From: Dactylorhiza incarnata
Taxonomy: Eukaryota; Streptophyta; Magnoliopsida; Asparagales; Orchidaceae
DNA length: 64,000 nucleotides
NCBI GenBank assembly: GCA_033032865.1
Contig: JAWHQI010000263.1
Location: 3,745,501 to 3,809,500 of the forward strand
Direction of reading: 5' to 3'
Shown here: positions 44,310 through 55,172 of the stretch, one piece after another
Layout of the letters: each line of letters begins with the position of its first letter
Numbering within the stretch: the stretch's first letter is position 1
Made by a program: the position numbers and the translations under genes
The notes under the pieces: generated by a model
Database searches by the model: none
What the model saw: only the letters and a program-made list of their open reading frames with translations
Told to the model about the DNA's origin: nothing

Positions 44310-44990
44310 CCCATCTTCTGAGCTTGACAAAATGATATCATTGTGTGAAGTTGGTTAATCACAATGATAAATGATTTAGCAGTCTTCTATTGAGTTCTGG
44401 CAATGATATTGCTGTGTGCACCTTGTTGTCACGACGATAAGTAACTTAGATGGCTTTTCTTGAGCTCTCACAACGATATCGCCGTGAGAGGCTTGTTGTC
44501 ATGATGATATATGCCTTAGCTGACTTTCCTTGAGTCCTCACAACGATGTTATCATGTGGACCTTATTGTCACGACGATATTTGCCTTAGCTGACTTTCCT
44601 TGAGTCCTCACAATGAAATCATCACGTGGACCTTATTACCACGATGATATATGCCTTAGTTGACTTTCCTTGAGTCCTCGCAATGATATCGTCGTGTGGG
44701 CGTTATTGACACAATGATATCGCCATGTTCACCTTATTATCATGTCGATTGTTAACTGACTTCTTTTGCTGCCTTCTGTGAGTGATCAAAATGACATCGT
44801 CGTGTGAGTGTCACATACACGACGATATTTAACCTGGAGATTTTGTGCTTGATATTCAAACATTATATATAAGATATATGTTGTCCAAACCTGCTCATGT
44901 CACATCAGATAGATATTAAATACAAATTATACTTATCATTGACTTAGGGACTTCTCCGTATCTAGAACATAGTGGGCAGTGTTCCCAACA
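44310..44990 (-). repeat. element F 3' LTR, right piece (U3)
   Basis: Ends in TTCCCAACA, the complement of TGTTGGGAA. It contains about five tandem units with a 70-bp period (clear starts at 44513, 44583, 44653), each with cacaacgat..., cacgacgatat and gccttagctgactttccttg. On the element strand the motif is GATATCGTCGTG, related to D's AATATCGTC. Confidence 0.85.
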
Positions 44991-45006
44991 ATCTCCCCTA
45001 TTTGAA
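44991..45006 (-). promoter_or_regulatory. polypurine tract, element F
   Basis: The minus strand reads TTCAAATAGGGGAGAT, abutting the LTR. Same block as in A, B and D. Confidence 0.8.
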
Positions 45007-45048
45007 AAAAGTCATAACTCATTCAATGATAATGCACAATAATGAGAA

Positions 45049-45616
45049 TTAAGTGACAATAAGAGCAGAGAGTAAAACATTCCCCTTCCCTTTGCCTTGT
45101 GCAGTAGCAACAGATGCTTCAGACGTGGCAGGAGCAGCAGCAGGTACTTCAACAGGCTCATCATAATAAATAGGGGGAAGGTTCATTTCTTCTCTTATAG
45201 AATTAGAGGTCTAGATGGCATGCTCACCACATGCCTTAATCATTGATCTCTCACCCTTTAGGGCTTCTTCAGATAGGTCTTTCTGCAGATTGACTTGAAG
45301 ATTTAGAATCTTGTCCTTCAGTATTTATCAACTCCCTACATGAGTTGACAACACACTTTTCTTCACTCATCTCCTCAGGAGCTTCAGACAGGTCCTTTTA
45401 GACTGCTAACTTAGTATGGAAATCATTATCAACCTTAGTGATTTTATTGATCACCTCTATTGCTTGACCAGGGAGCTTAGTGTCATGCTCCCCCTCACTT
45501 GCAACATCATCTTGAGCAACACCTTTAGTGTCTCTTGACTCAGTGCTTTATACTGAAACTTGGACTATAAAGTCCCTATGCTCTACCTCCTCCAGACAGA
45601 GAGCACGCGATGCCAT
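45049..45616 (-). pseudogene. element F ORF3 remnant
   Basis: Minus-strand frame from ATG 45616 (Met-Ala-Ser) to a stop near 45049, with several stops. It is short (about 190 codons), acidic and Ala-rich near its end, and contains ASEGEHDT, whose GAGGGGGAG codons (45488-45496) match the EGE sites in A, B and D. The conserved N- and C-terminal blocks are absent, so most of the gene is deleted or diverged. Confidence 0.5.
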
Positions 45617-45813
45617 TGTGTCATCACGACGATATCATTTTTTCGACAAAACGATATGGTCTTTGATTGATCTTATGCACAAATAGTATGCACACCTCTT
45701 TTGTAAGTCACTCCCAACTATCCAGTGATAACACGCATGCTTTGCTAGTGACCTAGCACCCACTAGAATAAAATTGTAATAACAATACATTAATAGGGGC
45801 AGCTCAGCAGAAG
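45617..45813 (-). promoter_or_regulatory. pol-ORF3 spacer, element F
   Basis: Short spacer holding cacgacgatatc and acgatatgg (45627-45660), the same motif as F's LTR, only about 10-45 nt before the ATG. No TATA box remains. Confidence 0.45.
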
Positions 45814-48800
45814 TTATTCTAAATTGAGCATGCCCAGCTCAATTTTGAAGAAATTGAACTTTGATTCATCCAGAGGTTTAGTGAAGATATCTGTCACTTG
45901 TTTGTCAGTGGGGATAAACACAAGGAAGATGTCTTCCTTATCAACATGTTCTCTAATCAAGTGATACCTAATTTCAATGTGCTTAGTCTTACTGTGTGAC
46001 ACGGGATTGTTAGCAATTGAAATTGCACTAGATGAGTCACAAAACATTGGAGTTTTACTTAGTTGTAGATTGTAGTACTGCAATTGATGTTGGATTCATA
46101 ACAATTGTGCAAGCAACTCCTAGCTGATATGTATTCTGACTCTGCTCTTGAAATAGCAACACTGGATTGCTTCTTGCTACTCCAGGAAATTAGTCTTCTC
46201 CCAAGGAATTGGCATGTCCCCGAGGTGCTTTTCTTGTCCTCCTTACAGCCTGTAAAATCTGCATCTGAATACCATGTTAATTCAAAATCATTATTCCTAG
46301 GGTACTATAGGCCAAGATATGGTGTGCCCTTAAGGTATCTCAGAATCCTCTTTGCAATTAAGTCGTGAGATTCCTTAGGGCAAGCCTGGTCCTAGCACAA
46401 AAACATATATCATACATGATATTAGGTCTACTTGCAGTTAAATAGAGAAGGAAGCCAATTATACACTTGTACAAGGTCTCATCAAAAGGTTTCCCTTTCT
46501 CATCTTTGTCAAGGGATATATTTGACCCCATATGAGTTTTCATGGTGGAGGCACTCTCCATTCTAAATTTCTTAACTAACTCCTTGGTGAACTTTGTCTG
46601 GGAGATGAATATTCCATCTTCAGATTATTTCACCTGGAGGCCTAAGAAATACTTAAAGCTCTCCCATAGTGCTCATTTCAAATTCCCCTTGCATCAGGTT
46701 AGCAAACCTCTTGCAACGATTATCATCTGTAGACCCAAATATGATATCATCAACATATATTTGGACTAAGAGACTCTTGTCATTCACTTCCCTTAGAAAC
46801 AATGTTTTGTCTATCCTCCCCCTTGAGAATTTATTCTTAAGAAGGAAGGTAGACAAAGTTTCATACCAAGCCCTTGAGGCTTGTTTTAAGCCATATAGAG
46901 CCTTTCTAAGATAATATACATAATCAAGAAAGGTTGGATTGAAAAAACCTGATGTTTGTTCTACATATACTTCTTCCTTTAGGCCACCATTCAGGAAGGC
47001 TGACTTCACATCCATTTGGTAGACCTTGAATCCTTTGTGGGTAGCATATGCAAGAAATAATCTTAGGGCTTCTAGCCATGCCACTGGTACAAAAGTTTGA
47101 TCAAAGTCAATACCTTCTTCTTGTCTATATCCTTTTGCTACAATCTTGCCTTGGTCTTCATAATTACTCCATTCTCATCCATCTTGTTCCTGTAGACCCA
47201 TTTTATTCCAATTATGTTCTGTCCTTTGGGTCTTCGAACCAACTTCCACACCTTGCACCTTTTGAACTGATTCAGTTCTTCCTGTATGGCCATTATCAAG
47301 AATGGGTTTTCATTTGCTTCTTGAAATCTATCTGGGAGAGGAATATCAGGAACATTGCCTCATTGTGAGTTTTACTCTTGGTTGTGATTCCCTAGCTTGC
47401 ATCACTAATGATCGGATTTTTGGGATGGTCTCTCAGGTGTCTGATAGCAAGTGGAAGCCTTTCTGCATTCCATGTGCACCACCTCCAACTTCCTGTTCAT
47501 GCAGCATATTGAATTTCTTGCTGTTCTTCTACACCAACATCTTGTGTTTCACCTGATGATTATCTTTCTTCTCTGACTATTGCATCAGGTGAGGTGATCT
47601 CATTGGTAGCTGGCTTGTCCTCTATAAACATCTCTTTCATCTTTAGTTCAGTACCAACAACATTAGAAGAACTAGAGAAGCCCTTGTAGATCAAGCTAGT
47701 CTCATTAAATACAACATGAATTGACTATTCTACAACTGCAGTACTCTTGTTGAACACCCTATATGCTCTGCTATGGGAGTTGTATCCAACAAAAATACCC
47801 TCACTGCTTTTCTCTGCAAACTTAGTTAAATATGATTTACCATTATTTAAAATGAAATATTTGCTTCCAAAGATTCTAAAATAGAATAAAGTGGGTTTTC
47901 TTCCCTTCAACAGTTCATAGGCGGTTTTATTGTGATTTTTCACGATAAATGCTCTATTCATCACATGACATGCTGTTTAGATAGCCTCAACCCAGAAATA
48001 TTCTAGCAATGTGGTGTCACTCAACATTGTTCTACCAGCCTCAATAAGGGTCACATTCTTTCTCTCAGGCACCCCATTCTGTTTTGGGGTTCTAGGAGAA
48101 GAGAATTCTTGGGAGATACCTTGATCTTGACAGAAATTTATCATAGCACCAAATTAGAATTCTGTTCCATGGCCACTTCTCATTTTGACCACTAAACATT
48201 CCATCTCATTCTGGATAGACTTAACAAATTTCATTAAGATTTCAAGAGTATTTGACTTCTTTTTGAGGAAGAAGACCAATGTGAATCTAGAGTTATCATC
48301 AACTATCACAAGAGTATATAACTTACCTCATAAACTTTGAATTGGCTTTGGAACAAAAAGATCCATGTGCAGTAAATACCAACATCTTATAGAATCCTTG
48401 TGAGCAATTCCTTTAAAAGTTTTCCTAGTCTGCTTACCCATCTGATAAGCATGGCATGGACCATCTTTAATGCATTTTAGACTTGGTGCATCTCTAACTA
48501 GATTTTTAGAGAATAGCTTACTAATTGTCTTGTAGTTAAGATGAGCCAATATATTGTGCCATTGTACACAAAGAGATTCTTTCTCATTAGCTACAAGACA
48601 GATAGGCATGGAAGAAGTGGAATAAATAAAATTTAACAAAAAAACATTTCCACTCCTAGTGCTGATAGGATTGTCTCCAAGTCAATTGACGTTTTGATAA
48701 GACACTTATACTTGTGGAATTCAATCACAAAGCCAAAGTCACATAGTTGACTATGCTTATGAGGTTGTGTTGCAACCCCTCTACATAAGCCACTTTTGTG

Positions 48801-49078
48801 ATGGAGACTATGCCATTGGAGATCATAACATAGCCTTTTGTAACCCCTCTATCTAAACCTCAAAAAATGACTCTTGGCCCATTTATCATTGGGGCATATT
48901 CTTTTAGAAGGCTTCCTGTTCCAGTCATATGCCTGGAACATCCACTATCCAAATACCATATAGGCATGTGATTGGCTTTGGACATACCTGCAAATAATTT
49001 ATACCTTAGGAACCCAACCAACTTTGGGTTCTTGGTTTTTGTTAGCTTTTGGAACAGAATTCTGACTGAAAAATGCAC
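45814..49078 (-). pseudogene. element F pol, degenerate
   Basis: Minus-strand pieces in order. Protease: [13 protein letters not shown], 48860-49078. Integrase: 48639-47725; the HHCC finger has lost one Cys (CHAYQM), HMDLF is kept, and there are stops and shifts. RT: 47084-46653, with [11 protein letters not shown] and [10 protein letters not shown]. RNase H: 46360-45814, ending LNLE-stop. Many frameshifts, so non-functional. Plus-strand frames here are shadows. Confidence 0.9.
48976..48994 (-). promoter_or_regulatory. conserved gag-pol junction motif, element F
   Basis: The minus strand reads TTTGCAGGTATGTCCAAAG, identical to 36365-36383 in A. In F the gag stop (TAA after VPKV) lies just upstream, and pol is in the +1 frame. 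Confidence 0.6.
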
Positions 49079-49273
49079 TAACTGAATTGGCTCTCTTAGC
49101 CTATGGAACAGTAGGATTATACCAACAGTCCAAGGAAAAGTGACCTACCTTACCACAGAACCAACACTCATACCTATTATACCTTCTTTTCTAAACAGTT
49201 TTGGGTACTTGATGTGCAAGCTCATGTTCAGGAGAGAAGGCATTGACATTCTTTGCATTTCTCTAAAGGATCT
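48995..49273 (-). pseudogene. element F gag, C-terminal piece
   Basis: On the minus strand, a zinc knuckle CWFCGKVGHFSLDC at 49125-49166, and the end PKVGWVPKV-stop matches A gag's [10 protein letters not shown]. It is interrupted upstream by element H. Confidence 0.85.
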
Positions 49274-49310
49274 TGTGTAACATCCCCCAAACAACTAGAC
49301 CCCTAGAGTG

Positions 49311-49339
49311 GTTTTGTCATAACTAGGTCATGACAAAAC
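49311..49339. repeat. perfect 10-bp inverted repeat near H left end
   Basis: GTTTTGTCAT and ATGACAAAAC separated by 9 nt. Confidence 0.8.
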
Positions 49340-49449
49340 TCTAGGAAGCTTGAAGAGACCACTTGGTCTTAGCCAAGAAGAAGGAAACCACAGTGGTCTG
49401 CAAATAGCAATTTCTAGTTACCAAGCTTATGGTTGGACTTTAGGGCCTC

Positions 49450-49990
49450 ACCTTGACCCTTTGACCCCACCATGACATACCTAACCTATTAAGCGGTCCC
49501 TTAGAGCACTAAGGACCCATTGGGGTCAACCAAATAGGTCAAGTTGATCAAAGTCAACATTAACCTTAAATTGGTCAAAGTAGCCTAATTAGGGTCAATT
49601 GGCTTCCACCAAGCCAAATTGACCTTGCCACTACCCTTATAAGGACATTAGGGACCCAATGGACCAAAAAGCCTCATCGTGGGGCCACCAAATTGTCCAA
49701 TTTGACCTAAGTCAATGATAGCCCTATTTTGGTCAAAGTGGCATATTAAGGGTCAATTGACCCTCACTTTGCCAAATTGACCCTACCTAGACCTTCCTAA
49801 CTCTTAGGCGAGGCCAATGGGTCACTATACACCCATTGGGGCCAACCCAAATGGTCAAATTGACCAAAGTCAACTCCACCCTAAATTTAGGTCAAATAAC
49901 CTATTTTGACCTAATCAAGCCCAATTCACTTGGGCTAGACCCAATTGAGGGGGTCCAGTAGATAATGGGGCTTGGAATTAATGAATTGAC
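49450..49990. promoter_or_regulatory. dense W-box-like cluster in element H
   Basis: At least fifteen TTGAC/GTCAA cores, mostly TTGACC or GGTCAA, in about 540 nt, including a perfect palindrome GGTCAATTGACC at 49751-49762. TTGAC(C/T) is the binding core of WRKY factors. More copies lie around 51265-51322. Regulatory meaning is inferred. Confidence 0.5.
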
Positions 49991-49999
49991 CATTCAATT

Positions 50000-52900
50000 T
50001 CATAGAATTCGACCAGGAGAGAGAAAACTCCATTTTCCCCAAAAATGGTGGAGAGAGAAAGAGAGGAGTAATGGCATTCATGGCCAAGGGAGGCCAATTG
50101 ATCTCCCAATTGATGGTGATTCATCTCATCTGGATGTTACAAGAAGTGTAGGAGTTTTTCCAGCCCACATGGAGGCTGAATTGGGTGGTTTTCACCATGG
50201 CCAAAATTGGCCATTAATGGCCTTCATGACAATTGATGCCATGACACTCCCTCTCTCCCAATTGAACCTTATAACTCCATCAGAGGACTGAGAGGACCAT
50301 TTTCCCGCACTTACCTGAAGAAATTGTGCAACATGGTGTGGAGGTTGCCATGGCTTCCAAGCTCCAAGGTCGGCCATGGTGATGGGCCAATCGGCAAGGC
50401 TTCAAGGCTCCACACAGGTCTGGTTCTTCTCCTCTCCAGTGGATAGATCCACATCAAAAATCGGCAAGGATTGGGGACAATTGGTCCCCAATCAGAATGG
50501 CTGAAATCTCCATTTTTGGAGGTTTTTCTTCTCGCCAAAACCCCCAGTTTTGGCCACCACCGGCCGGCCAAGACCTCCCATCGCCGGCCACCACCTCAAG
50601 GAAGGTGGTGGTGGCATTGGCCAACCGGGGAGGGGTGTGGGTGGCCGGGGAAACCAAGTTACAATGGCTACAGGACGGGTTGATCTGGATCCTTGACTGA
50701 AGGAGGAAGATGACCAGCTACCACATGATTTGCTTCAGGATTCGTGCAGAATCATATAGTATAAATCCTTATGTAATTATATTTTCTGTCACATATATTG
50801 TTATACATATAATTAATTATTAAAAATACCTAGGCCCTCTTGATGGAAAAGTGGTCAATACCAAAGTTGTAGTCATTGGAGTCTACTGTAATTTAAAATT
50901 AATTTCAGCATAATAGGATCAGTGGTTTGACCACAGCACTCAAAATGGTGCAACATATACAAAAGGTTGACCAGATATTGATTTGAGTGCCCCCATTAAT
51001 CCAGACATCCAAATGACTTGACAATTGAAAAATAGGCTGCTTATGCTCACACCCGTAACATATCCAAAAATGAGAATTTTTGAAGGACATTTTTCTAAGG
51101 TTTTTGCAAACATTTAATAATCCGTGTAATAATTAATTATAGAGTCTAATGACCTCCAAACCCTTCCAAATTTTGGTGGGTGATCCTTCGGGTCATGATA
51201 TGACTATGGTAAAACATTCATACCATTTGAGATTGATTTGGTTGGGTAATTAATTAACCCAAACTTGGTCAAACTAGGTAAAATTAGGTCAAAAGTGCAC
51301 ATGATAGAATTGAGGGGTCAACCCTCATCCAAAAGTGACGAGACTCTGATCACTGGTTTAGAATCACATGAAGCACCCCCATGAGTGGATTGGGGTGATT
51401 TGGGGTGGGTGTGCCCTAGAACCCTAGTTCTAACCCTAGGGTTGCACTTTGAGCCTTGTGAAGGACATAGGGTCATATGTCCTTGAGTGGTTATGGAACT
51501 TGGTAGATAAGTTCATAGGGTGTAAATATACCCTAGGTAATTTTATGAGAATTTTAGGAACACTTGCCCCTCTGAATTAGGTTATTACCTTTTAGGGCTC
51601 TTTCTTATAAGAGAAATTTAATTGCACAATTTATCTGGGATATTGATAAAAGTTTGGTAGTGCTCATATAATCATGATATAAACCTCCGGTAATTTTTGC
51701 GTAAATTTTGAATTGATTTAATTAGTACTTCATTCACAAGTCAACTATTTTGCCTTAAGATTATAATAAATAAATGAGGGCCAAATGTTCTCTGGAAAAT
51801 TGTGAAACTTGGTGAGAGGACATTTTAGGGCATTAGAAAGCTCTGTGATTTTTTTTATATTTTTTGAAATCATTTATCAGTAGGTTACTTCTCAAAGTTC
51901 CCTGGTTTGGATTTTCTTGAAATATTTAATTATGAGAATAAATTGTTTTGATAAATTATGAAACTCAGTCAGTAAACTTTTCTGATTATTATAGAGGTCT
52001 GGTAAATTATCATAATTTTTGGACAAGTATTTTTGGTGGTTCCTTCTTTAGCTTTCAATTTTGGATAATTATTCAATATTATAATTAGAGGCCAATACCT
52101 TACAGTAAAATTGTCATATTCTGTATTTGTTGCTATTTTGATATCCTAGATTTTCTATAAATTTGTGTAGGCCGAATCATAAGAAGATCTTACACTTTAT
52201 GTTCAATTTCATTCTTGGCCAATGTTGGAGAAATTATAATAAATACCAAATAAATAAAGAAAATTATGACCTTCTGGATTTAGTCTTATGATATCATGAT
52301 AGACTTCCAGTAATAGTCTTAGGTCATTCAGATGATTATTTGGAATACCTCCTCTCATGTAACTCATATATCTCATTTGGTCTGCGTATAGTAAAACTGT
52401 AAAACTTAGGTAAATTGAAGACCAGTAGGTGGGAATGGAAGGTAGATGGTGTACCTAGTCTGGTTGAGAAGATGCGAGGTTACCAATAGGAGTCTATGTG
52501 TTGTGTGCCCGATAAGCTAAGGGGCAAGATTATGCTCGGGATCGATGAAAGATCGTCTTTCCATTAGGGGGTCATAAATTACTTAGGGTAATCAAAGTGT
52601 AAAGATAAGAAGGGTATTCTTATGGGTAGTTACCAATAACATTAAGTATCTTGAGAAAGGAAGATTTGGGCTATCATCCCATCGTACCTCCTAGTACTGC
52701 TGTGAGCCCCTCACAGGATAGACCTCGGGAAGTCCAAGATTAACCCTAAGTTGTAGGAATAAGTTGATGTGCAAGATTAACTTAATAATACACTCACCCA
52801 CACCCCGTTGCTATGGGTGGTTAGGTTTTTTGGTCTTACGAGCGGTAAGCTCGGTGGTTGTAGATGCGGACGGGTTGGTCAGGCAAGCCGGTGGCTCGGA

Positions 52901-53154
52901 AGGTTATGGTGACGGGCGGGTTAGCCCGGGGAGCTTATGGATCGGAGATAGATGGTAAACATGTTTGCATGTGCATAAAAGTGGCGGGACTTCGGAATTG
53001 GACAGTCGTTCACACTGATGTTAATACGTTGACTCAACAAGTGTGGAATTTGCACTTAGCCATGAGCGTTTGGTGGTCCAGCCAATTAGAGTACACAGAT
53101 GCTACGCGGTTTTGCGTTGAGGCATACAATTTGTCTAGGTTAGGAAGTGTGAAT
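50000..53154. other. non-coding part of element H
   Basis: No supported gene. 50330-50680 is GC-rich and resembles an LTR leader region on the minus strand. 50750-52400 is AT-rich. Small frames in it lack any recognisable motif. Confidence 0.5.
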
Positions 53155-55108
53155 TATAACACCCTGCCAGTACGAATAGTATAACAGTAGGTCCGGCCGG
53201 GACCCCACGCCATACAAACCACACTAGCTAGGAGTTAAAAGGTGATAAACAGAAAGAACTACAACAGAGTATACTAAACACTAGCGGAAGCATAATGATT
53301 TAACATTTCATTTAGAACTGTCCACTATCATAGGAATGAAACCATAAAATAGAGTTACGGCCTTAAGGCCTTACATTCACCAATGTACAAAACTCAGAAC
53401 ATACTTCGGCACGCAGGCCGGCAATACATGAGAAAGCAGAAAAGGGAGGCTGGCCTTCAAGGGCCAACTCAGCAAAAGGGCCACCGCCCGCTATTTCCCA
53501 CTAGGCTCACCTGCACCTGCATAAGAACATTCCACCAAGCGGTGGCAAACAAAGTAACGGTCAGCACAGCTGACCAAATTATAACGACCCCACCCCTTTC
53601 CCGGGGTGGCGGAGCTTCTACCCTGCAAGCAAGCCATACTAGCACAAGTACTAATATAAAGAAAGTGCAACTACACAAGGTGAGGTTTCAAGCACAATCA
53701 ATCTTCTAGGTTGAGCATCAAAAAGGAGGGAACCTAGGTATGCACATGATGTTGGTTGGGTTCACTCGAAGGTTCCCCACAACCGCCTAACCAACCGCAT
53801 GAGGCTAACAACATCAATTCCACCAAACACTCCACCGTAAGGGCCATCGCCTTAGGTGGGAAAAAGAGCTTTTGGTCGGTCTAGGCAAGAGGCCTTTCAC
53901 AACCTCTCCCAAGGTCGTTCGGGTTTACAAGAGACAAATCCCTCTACCGCCGCGCCTGGAAATGGGTTCAGTTCAGCCAATTCCCGTGCTCTTGTCATCG
54001 ATTGAACACACGATGCGGGTATGACATCACCTCGACCCGTAAGGGTTTAGCACTTGTTAGTGCTACACAAAACATAAGTTACAACACCCAAGCCTACAAG
54101 AGGACTTAAGCTTTACACGTAACCAAAAAGGAGGTACAAGACCACTCCTCAACAATTCTAGTGGTGAAGGTTTGCATTCAACCATTCGCAAAGCATGGGG
54201 CTTTCGTTAGGATCTTCACAAGACGCCTATGCTTAAATCCCGCAATACTATCGCATATATCACGGAGTCATTCTCCGGCACGCATTCTAGGCTTAACCTA
54301 AATGCAACGTCGCAAATCAAGCATCACCGATTCGGGCACACGGCCACGAATAGGCTTCACACACAATGCCTAAATCCGCACGACTACCGGATTTTCTACA
54401 TGCAATATGCCGGGGACGGACACAATCAACCCGAAGTTCCGAAGAACTTGAGGAGATCCTACACTTCACCCCTTTGGTGAAAGGGATTCCTCATGCAAAC
54501 ATAGAAAGAGGAATGAAAGGACAAATAACAAGTCCAAAGTTCGGGAGGAAGAATCGTTACCCTAGGAGCGTTCTTCTTAGCCATGGATCTGAGATTTTAC
54601 ACGGAGGGATAGGACCGCACCGGGCTGCACTCTCCAGATCTGGAAATGGCTCGCGAAACGGAGCTCCGGAGCTCCGTCAATGGCGAGATATCTCCTTCTT
54701 CTTCCTTGCCTCCTTCTTCTTTCTCTAACCTTGGAGAGAGAAAGGCCTTGGATTAATGAGGGATTAACCCCTCTCCAAAGACCTAAGACCCTCCAGCAAC
54801 TAATCCTAGCCGTCGGATCGGATTCCAATAGATTTGATCGGCCCGATCTTCTTCTCCGCTCAAATTCGCGGAGCAGAATAAACAGGGCGCACGAGCATCG
54901 GCGCACGGTAAGTGGTCGTGCGCACTTACCGCAACAGAACTCTGAATCCTTGCGAATTAACGCACGATCGCTGGCGCACGATCACTGGTCGTGCGCGAAG
55001 AGGGACAGTGGTCGTGCGCGAAGAGCTGCTATGAAATTTCCAGCCTAATCCGAGCGCAGCACCACCTCTCCGCCTAATTCGCTGAACTATGAATTTTGGG
55101 GTGTTACA
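53155..55108 (-). repeat. element G 3' LTR (left copy)
   Basis: Starts TATAACACCCTG (the right copy has TGTAACACCCTG) and ends GGTGTTACA. Near 54905-55022 it carries repeats of GTGGTCGTGCGC and its complement. Confidence 0.93.
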
Positions 55109-55124
55109 ACTCCACCCCCCTTAA
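55109..55124 (-). promoter_or_regulatory. polypurine tract, element G
   Basis: The minus strand reads TTTAAGGGGGGTGGAGT, next to the 3' LTR. Confidence 0.85.
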
Positions 55125-55172
55125 AAGAATTTCGTCCCGAAATTTCGAAAACAGTAATAGCAGGATTTACAT

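Noticed and set aside
49965..50291. Small gene of about 108 codons in element H
   Set aside because: No motif or homologous copy recognised, and overlapping frames occur on the other strand of the same GC-rich leader-like sequence.
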